A DNA stretch of 17,116 nt from Acanthaster planci (GCF_001949145.1 NW_019091566.1:230267-247382); one strand, 5' to 3'; positions 1-9,076 are shown, counted from the stretch's first letter. Translations and numbers: made by a program. Notes: a model not told the origin generated them from the letters alone.

Positions 1-22
1 TTTACATGAGTCCCCCAGAAAG
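1..22 (+). CDS. possible 3' end of upstream PDE8 coding exon (partial)
   Basis: The first 22 bases end in AAG followed at once by GTAAGT, a textbook 5' splice donor. Read so that the donor falls between codons (phase 0), they give L-H-E-S-P-R-K without a stop. The next recognised PDE8 exon (4122) also begins in phase 0, so the two can be joined in frame. In vertebrate PDE8 the segment just before the PENR..L-I-(R/K)-R-M motif is a poorly conserved linker, so a hydrophilic sequence fits but proves nothing. The piece is too short for homology; the call rests on donor quality, phase and position. A chance donor is the main alternative. Confidence 0.4.
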
Positions 23-254
23 GTAAGTTAAATTCAGACTCTCATTTGGTTACCATGGCTGCAGTCAAAGGCACACTCTCTTTATACAATGAGGTTTACA
101 ACTTATACAAATTAAAGGGCACAGCCTACATACCCCTACACCATCTCCCTGTGACGGTTTAGGGTTACTGGCATATCATTGAATAATAGCAGTTGGAAGC
201 CTTAGCTAGAGAAATGCACAAAAGTAAGGTTTAACAAGTAAGTATCATCCCCTC

Positions 255-1176
255 GTGGACTTTCAAAGCACCTTTAATTTTGGGGAGTTACGTCCAATTT
301 CTCTAACCGAACACTTTGCCAAAGTTGCAGAATTCCTCATCTCCAAGTGTTTCTTGTCTGATACTGAGAACCTCATCAACTTCCAGCAGTTTGGTAGCAG
401 GAAGGGAATATCAACAATACTGGTGGACCACTTGAATCACCTATATAAGCATTCTGACAAGAGAAGTGCCCTCTCAAGGATTGTATTCAACTGATTTTAA
501 GGCTTTTGATTGCGTTGACCACAATGTTGCCATTAATAAACTGCTCAATCTAGGGGTTCATAAATTCATTATCCCGTGGATATGCAGTTTTCGACACGAC
601 TGCCAGCAGTGTGTACGATACGATCTCACAATCATCGAATGCTCAGCTAAAACACCAAGAAACTCCCATTTGGATCACTTTTGCCAATGGCTGTCAGATA
701 ACCATACAAGGCTTAATCCTGACAAATGTGCTGCTATGACTTCATGAAACATTCAAATGGACTAAAACCAGTTCTTATCTTTGACAGTGTCTTGCAAGAA
801 CAAACATCAGCCTGAATCCTGCAAGTGACAGCGCAGGCTGATCTGAAATTGGACTCGCAAACCAAAAGCTGTAGAAGTTAAAATATTGAAATGGTACAGT
901 TTAGCTGCAGATGACTTTACATCGGTCTATTTAGGTTACATAAGACCGATTCTAGAATATGCCATACCAGTTTGGAATTTTGGCCTCACGTCAAAACATC
1001 TGATTATTAACCTTGAAAGGGTTCAGAAAAGAGTGTGCAGCATTATCCTTGGTTTGTGTAACAATTGTGATGATGCACTTTTGTCATGGCGTTTGACCAA
1101 TTTGATTCAACAGAGGAAACAGCTCTGTTTTAGCAAGCCCGTAGATGGGGGAGGGGGGCTTGGAGGTCTTGAATGA
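255..1176 (+). pseudogene. non-LTR (LINE) retrotransposon reverse transcriptase fragment, CR1/L2/Jockey-like
   Basis: The translation carries ordered landmarks of a LINE ORF2 reverse transcriptase across frames: a (Y/L)RPISLT block with QFGSRKG.ST (about 285-410), then TDFKAFDCVDH..(I/L)..KL..LGV (about 490-570, the D of RT motif A), then the QWL..N...LNPDKC block (about 690-730), and finally YIRPILEYAIPVW with LERVQKR...IILG (about 930-1055), typical of the region after the RT palm. The polypeptide is broken by frameshifts and stops (near 490 and 746). The part that should hold the (F/Y)xDD active site is missing between about 660 and 665, where NS is followed directly by HLDHFCQWL. It lies in sense orientation in the presumed PDE8 intron. 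RT identity is firm; clade is a guess from motif style. Confidence 0.85.
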
Positions 1177-1180
1177 ACCC

Positions 1181-3384
1181 CCAATTTGCTATTGAGTTCT
1201 GCTTGTTTTTTGTTTTTTTTATTTATACTAAATACATACTTTTAATATACTGTAATTTTCGGAATACAAGCCGCAGCCCACACATTGATTCTCGCGCTGG
1301 AAATGTTTGAAGAATGAAATCAGTAAACTAAACTAGAATTAATTAATTTTATGGAACGTCTGAAATTTATTGTAGGATTTTCTGGAATTTTTTGACAATA
1401 ACATTCATATCATTCACTCGTCACCCAGCACTCGATTCAGGGCACTGGGTGACAAGCAAATTTATACCAATGTACGAAACGCCATGAAACATGCAACTTG
1501 TTCAAAAGCACATTATGACAGGCCTTTGTTTAAAAATATGTATTTGCAGTGGCAAAAGTTCCACTTTTGGGTTTGACGACCCACCAACCCCCAGTCTCTG
1601 GTCAGGCAATTGGCCTGTGTAGGTTTGGGAAATCTTCACTCACCTCTAAAAGATTTTGCACATGGATTCCTCCCACCTGCCATGGTGCGCATGGCCTTCA
1701 CCCGAGACACCCCAGGGCAATATCTGTCCCATTCTGTTGACCCAAGAGGTATCAGAAAAGTCTTTTGATAGGTTTAATTGATTAAGTTGATTAACGATGC
1801 CAGTATCACCATTTAAACTGAGGAATTTCTCCTTTTATTGTCCTGGTCAGTTTATGGATCAATTAAATGTGCTTGTCTAGGTAATATCCTCAGCAAAAAG
1901 TTGCAATAACTGGCTGCCATTTCTGTGCCTTTAAAGCCCATCGTAGCCCTCAATTTGGAGGCGTTTTGTCATTTTAATTTAGCTTTGATGACTTTGATGT
2001 ATGAATCGATGAATGATTTTTATCGTCGTTTCAAGTACATGTATTGAGGTTTTAATTCTTGAGTGTATTTCCAATTTTAATATCAGTTAAATCAGCCCTT
2101 CCACTGTGGTTAAAGACCCAGACATTTTATATTTTTAATATGCTTTTAATCCGAAGAAGTATCTAATGAGAAAAAGTTCACCGAAAAATATTTTGTTTTT
2201 GAATAGTTTTATCGAATATTCCACTGAAGTACGTACCGCAGCTTTTTTGAAGAAAGGTAGACTTACAATAGTTGAAAAAACTTCAACAAGAAACTCTCCT
2301 TTTCAAAACCAAAATTATATCTTCAGAGAGAAACTTTTGCCTCAATGTGTTGCTTGTTAGATGCTCTTTCAGCTGATAATATTGAATAGAATGCAGATAT
2401 TCGCATTTAATATGCCCAGTAAACTATGAAAAGTACTAAACAAGAAAAATACACGGCAACATTTGTTTGTTGATGCATTTTTTATAATCGGCCATCAAAG
2501 GCTAGGGCAAAAATGTCTAGTTTATTCATAAATTGGTTGACTGATTAATTGCCTACAAAAATAATCCAGTGACAAAGTCGCGCAATTCATCATTGTACCA
2601 GAAAAGCAACTTTCTAAGCCGTCGTCAGCCAGGAATTGACCTTGTTCAGAGCACAATGAACAGCGCCCTCTATTGTTGAGATACATGCATGTAGCATATA
2701 CTGTAGCTATGTGATTGCTGCCGATGATGTTGGGCTCAGAGTCATTGTATTCGCTCGAATGCCATCGACTCTATTGTAATTGTGTGGACTTTTTGTGTGA
2801 AGGCTTGTCGTAATTTGAGGGTTATGGTGGAATTTAAACTGAACAGTAGTTGAAACAAATGTGGCTTTTTGTCAGGGGTAATATGGATTGTCGATCCCAA
2901 CGAACGCTTGAGGATGAAGAGATATTTTTTGCACCAGTTGTCATGTCAACGAGCCCTTTAAACGATGGCATTTCTAACTGCTCAGTGTTGTGGTCATGGC
3001 CTTGAATAGCAGATCAGAGAGACTTCAAACCTAGCGATTGGCCAAATAAGATATTTGATTTTGAACTCAGCTCTTTGATTGTGAAATATTTCAACACATT
3101 TGTGTGGTTTTATTTCTATAGAAATGTTGATTAAAACATTTGATGAAGACTTCTGAGAAATAAATAATGCTGAAACTTAAAATCGTGATTTTTTGCAGAT
3201 AAAAATCATGACAGAACATGGATGTGGAGCCAGAGGTACCTCCATGGACAGAAACATGGTCTATTTCAATTTGAACTTGGAGATAATCGCAAAAAAAAAA
3301 CACTTGAAAGAAAAATGAGTTGAGCAAGAGAGGACAATTTTTATAGATATCGCCAGCAAAATGGCATACATAATCCACGGACGT
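1181..3384. other. AT-rich intronic stretch without recognisable gene
   Basis: About 2.2 kb with no exon, retroelement motif or RNA gene that I can support. Short open frames here (for example near 1549-1740 and 2166-2360) have no family motif and no codon pattern to suggest coding. The only structures noted are a 9-bp inverted repeat at 1420-1453 and a segment at about 1247-1290 (ttttcggaatacaagccgca) whose wording recalls a widespread short interspersed DNA repeat; I cannot confirm that identity. Confidence 0.6.
1420..1453. repeat. short perfect inverted repeat (hairpin)
   Basis: GTCACCCAG at 1420-1428 is the exact reverse complement of CTGGGTGAC at 1445-1453, with a 16-base loop. It lies in AT-rich intronic sequence with no gene nearby. 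It may be a fragment of a MITE or chance; no function is suggested. Confidence 0.5.
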
Positions 3385-3900
3385 GTATAATAAAATCCGG
3401 ACTTCCAATGCCCGTAATCAGCTTATAGAGATCATTGAATCCACTCGCGGCCAAATACAAAGCTTTCCTGGCAATGCCCGCCTTTGATCTTCCTGACGAA
3501 GGGTTTTAAACCACTGTGCCTTCCTTCCTCCCTTTCTTTTGACCTTTCCTTCCATCTTGCCCTTTGGTTTGAATTGCTCATCTGTCCTCCAATCTCCCTG
3601 GTCTATTTCCTTCCCTTTTTCCCTCATCTACCCTTTTTTCTAAACCTCTTCTGCCTATCCATAGTGTCATACCTTTGTCATACCTCCTTCAACCCTGCAC
3701 CTTTCATCTTCCCATTTCTGCATCCTACCATTTCTTCAACTTGGTCTTTGATGCACATTTTTTGGTTTTTATTTATACATATATTGTAGCTTTTCTGTTG
3801 TTACTTTTTTTAGCAGAAAGTGTATTTTACTTTCACTGCTGGCGGCGATGATACAATCAAATAAACCATTAATAATAATAAAAGCGTAATAAACCTGGAA
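3385..3900 (+). repeat. possible 3' end of a retroelement with pyrimidine-rich UTR and AAT tail
   Basis: From about 3385 a short open stretch reads ...NARNQLIEIIESTRG and then QSFPGNARL before stops near 3486. It is followed by about 250 bases rich in C and T (3515-3740) and then by a run ending in aataaaccattaataataataa (about 3859-3882). A short coding tail, a skewed 3' UTR and a simple AAT tail together resemble the 3' end of a non-LTR retrotransposon. I do not recognise the protein motif, and the stretch could instead be an unrelated low-complexity region. It sits inside the presumed PDE8 intron in sense orientation. Confidence 0.3.
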
Positions 3901-4121
3901 AAAATACAACATCATACTTGTAGTTCACAGTTTGCATGGTAGTCAGTAGAATCAAAAATGTCAATTTACATGAACAGTGGAGAAATGTGAAACATTGTTA
4001 TTTTTTGTTTCTCCGTGTCAGGTCTCATGCTAGTCCTCAGGTACTGCTTGCAAGAGAATGTTTGACATCTTTTTTTTTAAACTGGTGTCAATTTTTAAAC
4101 TAATCTTTTAAATCTTCACAG

Positions 4122-4289
4122 CAAAGTACTGGCAGAAGTACTCCAGATTCATCAAGTTTTGCAAACCCTGAGAATCGTGCATTAATACGCCGAATGCTGA
4201 TAAAGTGTGCTGACGTGTCCAACCCAACAAGGCCTCTTGACATGTGCATGCTGTGGGCTCGTCGTATATCAGAAGAGTACTTTGCACAG
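4122..4289 (+). CDS. PDE8: PDE8 catalytic-domain exon (cAMP phosphodiesterase, metal-ligand Asp)
   Basis: This is a 56-codon exon of a high-affinity, cAMP-specific 3',5'-cyclic nucleotide phosphodiesterase of the PDE8 family, which hydrolyses cAMP to 5'-AMP in the cytoplasm. Residues 16-56 read [20 protein letters not shown] and continue with [16 protein letters not shown], nearly matching vertebrate PDE8A/B. The Asp of KCADVSNP (codon 4212-4214) corresponds to the last of the conserved HD-domain metal ligands of class I PDEs. The exon begins after an acceptor (cttcacag|CAAAGT) and ends at FAQ|gtgag; both boundaries are phase 0, and the downstream boundary sits where vertebrate PDE8 has EEYF(A/S)Q-TDEEK. 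The first 14 residues ([14 protein letters not shown]) lie in the variable linker. The frame is fully open and free of damage. The HD histidines lie upstream of the window. Confidence 0.93.
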
Positions 4290-4330
4290 GTGAGATTTTC
4301 TCTAAGCTAAACCTCCAGTCTCCTACGTTC

Positions 4331-4473
4331 ACATACCCCTGCCCAGCCTACATATGCAAATTTCCCATGTGCCTATTACAATTCGCTGAAAAGACTTGAT
4401 AATGCAGTCTGCTCCTTGACCCTCCACAATGCACTGCGGTCCCGCCACCATGTTAGTCCTTCTTTTCTCAGCG
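4331..4473 (+). repeat. DIRS-A left inverted terminal repeat
   Basis: Reverse complementary to 8632-8773 along its length with scattered mismatches. Anchors are cctacatatgcaaattt (from 4348) against aaatttgcatatgtagg on the right, tgaccctcca against tggagggtca, and gccaccatgtt against aacatggtggc. Similarity stops at the inner end (tctcagcg). In DIRS elements the ITRs carry the promoter and transcription-start functions; no promoter element can be pinpointed here. Confidence 0.88.
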
Positions 4474-4911
4474 TCTATCGTTTACGGACATGTCTTTATG
4501 ACATTTTCGGAGTTTCGAGTTCCGTAACCTTTCGCGTTTGTGAATTGACTTGATTCCTATTTACAAATAAAGAGTGATTCCCTATCTATTGGTTTGAGTG
4601 CTTATTTTTGTGTTTCGTATTTTTTTGTTGTTCTTTCTGCAGCTTTTTTCTGTGCATTATCTACAGGTTTGGGTGTGACCTACCAAATACCATGGTATGT
4701 GTTGTGTCTGGCCGTTGAACAGGGCACACGGGCAGCCGTTTGTTCTCAATGTGGTGCCTGCATTCAAATAATAACGGCCCAACGCTGGATGGGTCTGGCC
4801 GTGGAGCGGGGCTTGGCAGGCTGGCCCGCTCCCTTGTGGTGCAGTTTTTGTGTTATCCGAGATTAACGGCCAGGTCAGGGAGAGACCCAGTGGCATGAAT
4901 GGGCCAGGGTT

Positions 4912-5180
4912 GAGCGAGCAGTTGCCGCAACACTACCCCGGACCCTTATCTACATTGATCAGGTTGATCACTCATGACCATGGCTGGAATTGATCGGATG
5001 GAGCGAGCAGTTGCCGCAATACTACCCTTATCACTGATGACTACTCAGTACACCTACCCACTGGGCTGAGCGTACTGTGCTGCAGTACTACGCATGGTCA
5101 TCGATGCCCACTCCACATATCTACAGATCAGGTTGAGCACGTGCTATGCCGTAACAGTACCCTTAATCACGGTTGACCAG
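4912..5180. repeat. degenerate tandem repeat, about 67-base unit, inside DIRS-A
   Basis: Four units begin with gagc: at 4912, 5001, 5068 and 5135. The first two share gagcgagcagttgccgcaa followed by (c/t)actaccc; the third reads gagcgtactgtgctgcagta and the fourth gagcacgtgctatgccgtaa. The second and third are each 67 bases long; the first is 89. Units 1 and 3 also share ctaca..gatcaggtt near their ends. A period of 67 is not a multiple of three, so this is more likely a noncoding subterminal repeat array than a repeated protein domain. DIRS-B shows no clear counterpart. Confidence 0.6.
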
Positions 5181-6959
5181 AGCATAAGGAGCTGTTCCTT
5201 TCTCTATGCCGCAGATATCGGGCGTCACTACCTACCACCTCCCCGAGTAACCCTGTCGACCGTTGGCCCAGAGGGGCTCACAGGGCGACAGTCTGCCCTC
5301 TGCCCCAGGTCCCTTACTGGCTCCACGCCTCCCGGGCCAGCTGCAACGGCCGGATCACTGTGCATAAGAAGCGTAAACACTCATAGTCTTTTGCGGAGTC
5401 CAGATGCAAGAAATCTCGCTCTACACCTAGGCAAGATATTTCTTCATCGGGCTTGTTGACAGCGGCCCGATCTCTCAGAGACGCTGCCCCCTTTAGCCAG
5501 CAGCCTTGAGTCAATCTCCACTCCCCTGGCAACTGCCTTGGACCCGGATGCTCTTTTTTTTGAGATCCCTCTTCCGGATCCTCACCCGGATTTGTAGCCA
5601 GCTCCGCTTCCGACTTCACATCCAGTTTCATCTCTGGCTTCACATCTGGCTCCGTTGGTCTGTCTAATACACAACGGCGCCCATTCGTTTTACACATGTA
5701 TTTTTTAAATTGATTTTGCACTTAATAAATTCATTCAATAATAACAATAATAATTCAACTTATTCGGGCTCTACTTACGACTCACATTTAGCTCCACCCT
5801 GTGAACATGCTACGCCTGGTGGCGTCTCCTTTCCATATTAGATACAGCAGGTGACGTTTCCCATTCTGGCCCATGCGTCTGCCTTGATCTGTCCAGTTTT
5901 GGGAAATCCTGGCGTGTGGAAACTACATGTACGCTCTATCGGGCCGCCTTAAGTCATTTGCTCGTACAGCCCCTGGTGAATGTGAGTCTGGGTCACGCAT
6001 GCTTAACCCTGAGCGCGGCACGAACAATTGCTCATAGGCCTATCACTACACTACACCTCAGACCACCGGCTAGCACCTGAGACTCCTATGCCAGGGGGCC
6101 AGCTAGGTTTGAAATGGAGAAATCTGCTGTCTGGGCATCACTCCACAATTTTATGGTGCTGTCCCGGTGAATAAAACGCGATACGATCAACCTACCATGT
6201 GTGTGACCATCGGTCTTCTGTTCATAATGCCTGCAGTGGATGTCATTGCCCTACCCACAGATTAATTGAGCCCACCGATGTCTGAAATTTCATCATCAGA
6301 GGCACTCAGGCATGTAAAATCGACCGCTATCTCCAGACAGGCTCCCCTCTATTTCTGACTGGTGATCATGCCATTTAATTCAGTATTCATGTCTCGGGTG
6401 TCCTAATTCACCAAACTTCACATCGTCGTGAATTGTACACGCTCCTTTCATCTATTAATTCCCAACTCGCCATATATTCTTCCGCTCGGCCTGTGGGTGT
6501 GCCCAAAGTGTCTGTACTGTGACTGTTATGAGGTCTGACAAAAGTGTGGCTACTTTCAATGCGTGTGTTGCCATGGTTACCTTTTCCATCTGCGCCCCGC
6601 GTAATTGAAACGAAAAGGCGGACTTGACAAGCACTTGTCAGCTTCACCATTTAGCCGTTCACACTCTCTGTTCCAGTGAGTAAATGGACAGGATAAAAGG
6701 CTTAAATAGAAGTAAGATGAGGTACATGTAGGATATTTGGATACATATGTCAGGGAGCGATCTTGAGACACTCCTTACTTGCATTTTTTTCTATTTTTGC
6801 CATGCATGCGGAATAACCTTGGTTCTCCATGCATGTATCGATATGGCCGTAGTCCTCCAACTAAAGGATACAAATGGCCACTTCAAACATAGTATAATGT
6901 AACAGGGCTTATTGCATGTATTCCTTTCTTATAATGAATACTTCAGCCTCATTTTACAT
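5181..6959 (+). other. unresolved interior of DIRS-A (decayed gag/RT or nested insertion)
   Basis: This is where gag and most of the reverse transcriptase should be by comparison with DIRS-B, but I recognise no conserved block. The stretch at about 5530-5690 is rich in Ser, Pro and Asp codons on the + strand and could be a gag remnant. From 5700 to 5760 the DNA turns into AT-rich simple sequence (aataataacaataataatt), which may mark the tail of another insertion. An open frame on the minus strand (5314-5721) has no known motif. A nested, unrecognised mobile element between about 5700 and 6900 is possible. Confidence 0.4.
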
Positions 6960-7722
6960 ATGGGCCGACCTTCCTCCGCAATCACCTCTGGTGATGGACC
7001 ATCACCGAGCTGCTGTCGGCCAGCCTTCCTTTTGTACCTCTAGGTCCAGATGTAACTGTGGCAATGGACGTGTTACCATTCGGATGGGGAGCCCCTTTTC
7101 CTCCACTCCATGTCCAGGGGTCTCGGACACTGCCTCTAGGAACAAACACATTAATGTGGTGGAACTTCAAGCGGTGTTCAACACTCTTCGCGTCTTTCGA
7201 CAACACCTAGTAAGTTGTTCCGTTCGAGTCTAGAGCGACAACTCCATGGCAGTGGTGTATATCAATCATCAGGGCGGCACTCGCTCTCCCCAATTCTGCG
7301 CCTTTGCGCGACAGCTCTTCATGTAAACAAATGATCAAGGCATCACCCTCTAAGCCGTCCACATAGCAGGAACCAGCAACGACATGGCAGATACACTCTC
7401 AGGGTGCTGTCAGACCGACAGGGTGGACTCTTCATCTGAACGTGGTCAACCAGGAGATCGAGCGTCCTCATATCACATCCGCCGACAATGCCCATCTACC
7501 AACATTCTGCTCCAGGTTCTCTCCCGTGGGGGCAGGGGTGACAGAAGCTTCTACATGATCAAGTGATCGGGCCTTCTGGGGTAAGCCTTTCCTCTTATCT
7601 CCCTCATCTCGCGGGGGATGTCCAAGATAAAAGGGGAGCCATGTCGGATTCTCCTCGATGCCCCATTCTGGCCTGGCCAACTGTGGTTTCCAAGACTGAC
7701 AAGACTCCCGTTTTTGGCTGTC
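6960..7722 (+). pseudogene. DIRS-A reverse transcriptase C-terminus / RNase H remnant
   Basis: Across three frames the sequence follows the DIRS RT-RNase H tail: W-x-x-x-x-x-L-L with LPFVPLGPDVTVAMDVLPFG and WGAPFPPL (about 6990-7105; first RNase H Asp at 7067-7069), then HINVVELQAVFNTLRVF (Glu at 7162-7164), then V-R-V-stop-SDN and VVYINHQGGTRSP (7222-7290; Asp at 7237-7239), then NDMADTLS (about 7378-7400) and finally KIKGEPC.ILL.APFWPGQLWFPRL (about 7624-7705). A TAG lies at 7231-7233 just before SDN. The RT palm and fingers are absent. In an active element this protein copies the RNA and removes the template strand; here it cannot be made. Confidence 0.82.
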
Positions 7723-8310
7723 CCCTTCGATCCGTTGGCTGACGCATCTGACCTCCATTTCTGCATCAAGCTGGCATTCCTTTTGGCGGTCGTTACATGG
7801 AGATGAGGTAGCGAGTTACATGCCTTATGGATTGCCGATGGTCACATCAGCTGGGAGCCTCTCAGGGTTCGTCTCATCCCAACCATTGGGTTCTTAACTA
7901 AAAACCAGTTGCCTACCTTCCGACCTCCCGACATATTCATTCCTGATATACCTCACTTGCGGGAGACGACAGTGACAAGAAATAGGGCCAAGAAATAGTA
8001 CATTTAGTATCTTGCCAGAACCAAACGTAACCGGGAATCTGATTCCGAATTTTTCATCACCACGATGAAACTCTTTCAGCCAGTGTCTTAAGAACGTTAT
8101 TGCTTGATGGACAATCTCGGCCATCATCTTTCCTAATCAAGACTGGCCAACACAGCATGATAAGATGACTCCAGCTTATGTCAGGGCCTACGATGTTCGG
8201 GCCGCCTCTACATATGGTCATACTTCAAAGGGGTTCCTCTAGTTGAAATCTGCCAAGCCGCTTGTAGGAAATCTCCCTCCACCTTCACCAAATGCTGCCT
8301 GAAGAACATT
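7723..8310 (+). pseudogene. DIRS-A tyrosine recombinase remnant (catalytic residues lost)
   Basis: The RT tail runs in frame into PFDPLADASDLHFCIKLAFL, a YR catalytic-domain start, so the N-terminal core-binding part of the recombinase is deleted. Next comes W-R-stop-GSELHAL: the codon of the first catalytic Arg of the (R)xSEL motif is TGA (7804-7806), one transition from CGA. The block WIADGHISWEPL with TFRPPDIFIPDI (about 7825-7945) matches the DIRS YR middle region. At 8183-8200 RAYDVR stands where DIRS elements have RAHDVR (His to Tyr). About 30 codons on, after a frameshift, GVPLVEICQAACRKSPSTFT is followed by K-C-C-L, with Cys (8296-8298) in place of the nucleophilic Tyr. Alignment is by recalled family pattern. 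Confidence 0.8.
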
Positions 8311-8512
8311 CTAATTCTGCAGAGCGAAATGGCCCATGGCAGAGCAACCCTGCGCTTGGCGGTCCAGGCAGCATCCAGCGCTGCTCCACACTGGGCGGTT
8401 GATAGCTAGAATTTGTAGGGTTGCTGTGTCCACTCTTGCGACGCCCACCTTATGTTTTCCCAGTTATTACACTCCCCTCGCTGACCAACCTCCAGGATAC
8501 AGTGCCACCCTG

Positions 8513-8592
8513 TATATGTAGGCTGGGCTGGGGTATGTGAATGCAGGAGTGGGTTGGGTTTCCTGGTGATACTTACCCCTGCCCAGCCGCTC
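8513..8592. repeat. DIRS-A internal complementary region (ICR)
   Basis: Read as reverse complement, this segment equals the outer right end (ggctgggcagggg... to cccactcc, compare 8757-8799) followed, after four bases, by the outer left end (ttcacatacccc...gcccagcctacatat, compare 4328-4355). It is therefore a copy of the circle junction in inverted orientation. In the DIRS replication model it serves as template for joining the two ends into a circular cDNA. It also folds on itself: 8521-8535 pairs with 8574-8588 at 14 of 15 positions. Its position just before the right ITR is as expected. Confidence 0.82.
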
Positions 8593-8631
8593 CTGCCCGT
8601 CCTTCCCCACTTTAGCTCCGGTGATATTCAC

Positions 8632-8773
8632 CGCTTTGAAAAGAAGGATGAACATGGTGGCGGGACTGCAGTGCACGGTGGAGGGTCAGGGGGTAGAATG
8701 CATGATCAAGTCTTTTCAGCAAATTGTAATAGGCACATGAGAAATTTGCATATGTAGGCTGGGCAGGGGCAGG
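8632..8773 (-). repeat. DIRS-A right inverted terminal repeat
   Basis: Mirror of 4331-4473. The inner end is cgctttgaaaagaagg, and the outer end runs through catatgtaggctgggcagggg. Beyond the ITR the right side continues for about 26 further bases to cccactcc (8799). This extension has no left-side counterpart but is matched by the ICR, as in other DIRS-type elements. Confidence 0.88.
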
Positions 8774-8946
8774 TATTAGTAGGAGACCCGACCCACTCCA
8801 CGTGGGGAAGGAAACTCAATAAACATGTGATATTTCATTTTTGCTGGCAATTATCAAGTATTATTAATGATAAAATTCTGTAGTTACCAAGACTTACTTA
8901 AATTTTAGTTATATTTTGTTGTGTTTTGTTTTGTTTTGCAATATAG

Positions 8947-9076
8947 ACCGATGAAGAGAAGAAACGAGGTTTGCCAGTAGTAATGCCAGTCTTTGATCGG
9001 ATGACATGCAGTATTCCAAAGTCACAGATATCCTTCACTGAATATTTCATCATGGACATGTTTGATGCATGGGATG
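8947..9076 (+). CDS. PDE8: PDE8 catalytic-domain exon (nucleotide-binding Gln/Phe)
   Basis: This exon encodes 43 residues plus one base and continues directly from FAQ with [18 protein letters not shown], then [12 protein letters not shown] and the Y-F-I-x-D-M-F-D-A-W-D segment, almost identical to vertebrate PDE8A/B. Gln in KSQISF (9025-9027) corresponds to the invariant purine-binding glutamine of class I PDEs, and Phe (9034-9036) to the conserved aromatic residue stacking on the base. The acceptor is gcaatatag|ACC, preceded by a T-rich (GTTTT)n tract; the donor is GATG|gtaatg, giving phase 1. The intron in front (4290-8946) contains DIRS-A. No frameshift or substitution in the core is seen, so the gene looks intact and under selection here. 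Confidence 0.95.

Larger units (their letters stand above)
4328..8799 (+). mobile_element. DIRS-A: degenerate DIRS-type tyrosine-recombinase retrotransposon
   Basis: About 4.47 kb bounded by inverted terminal repeats (left about 4331-4473, right about 8632-8773) with an internal complementary region at about 8513-8592. It contains remnants of RT C-terminus and RNase H (about 6960-7722) and of a tyrosine recombinase (about 7723-8310). ITRs, ICR and YR together define the DIRS order; LTR elements have direct repeats and a DDE integrase instead. The ends were set by aligning the ICR reverse complement with the outer ends: the match stops after cccactcc at 8799 on the right and begins at ttcacat (4328) on the left. 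ACG flanks both sides (4325-4327, 8800-8802), compatible with a short YR crossover, although three bases can match by chance. Stops, frameshifts and large deletions make it inactive. Confidence 0.87.
4290..8946 (+). other. PDE8 intron largely made of DIRS-A
   Basis: A GT-AG intron of 4657 bases between FAQ and TDEEK. Only about 38 bases after the donor and about 147 bases before the acceptor lie outside DIRS-A, so the ancestral intron was probably about 185 bases, similar to the 276-base intron that follows. The right remnant holds an AATAAA (8818-8823) shortly after the element end, and a (GTTTT)n pyrimidine-type tract (about 8918-8938) before the acceptor. The element is in the same orientation as the gene. 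Confidence 0.85.

Noticed and set aside
2660-2760. Possible C/D box snoRNA (gatgatg near 2722)
   Set aside because: No D box at a suitable distance, no terminal stem and no recognisable guide; a chance match in an intron.
3484-3789. Phe/Leu/Pro-rich 101-codon frame resembling a transmembrane protein
   Set aside because: The product simply reflects a C/T-rich low-complexity tract; no motif or initiation context.
4444-4527. Kozak-like gccaccATG in the left ITR of DIRS-A with a short ORF
   Set aside because: The ORF ends after about 25 codons. The motif is part of the inverted repeat and is conserved in DIRS-B for that reason; the products do not agree between the two copies.
4594-4866. Hydrophobic 90-codon frame that could look like a membrane protein
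   Set aside because: It lies within the DIRS-A 5' region, has no known domain beyond one C-x-x-C-G, and overlaps a minus-strand frame of similar length; no evidence of a host gene.
5314-5721. Minus-strand open frame of 135 codons in DIRS-A with an acidic, Pro/Glu-rich product
   Set aside because: No family motif; it lies inside an element whose recognised genes are all on the + strand, and the + strand composition (Ser/Pro/Asp codons) explains the open frame.
4325-8803. ACG(T) on both sides of DIRS-A as a target-site duplication
   Set aside because: DIRS elements integrate by a tyrosine recombinase and do not normally make duplications; three or four matching bases may be a crossover trace or chance.
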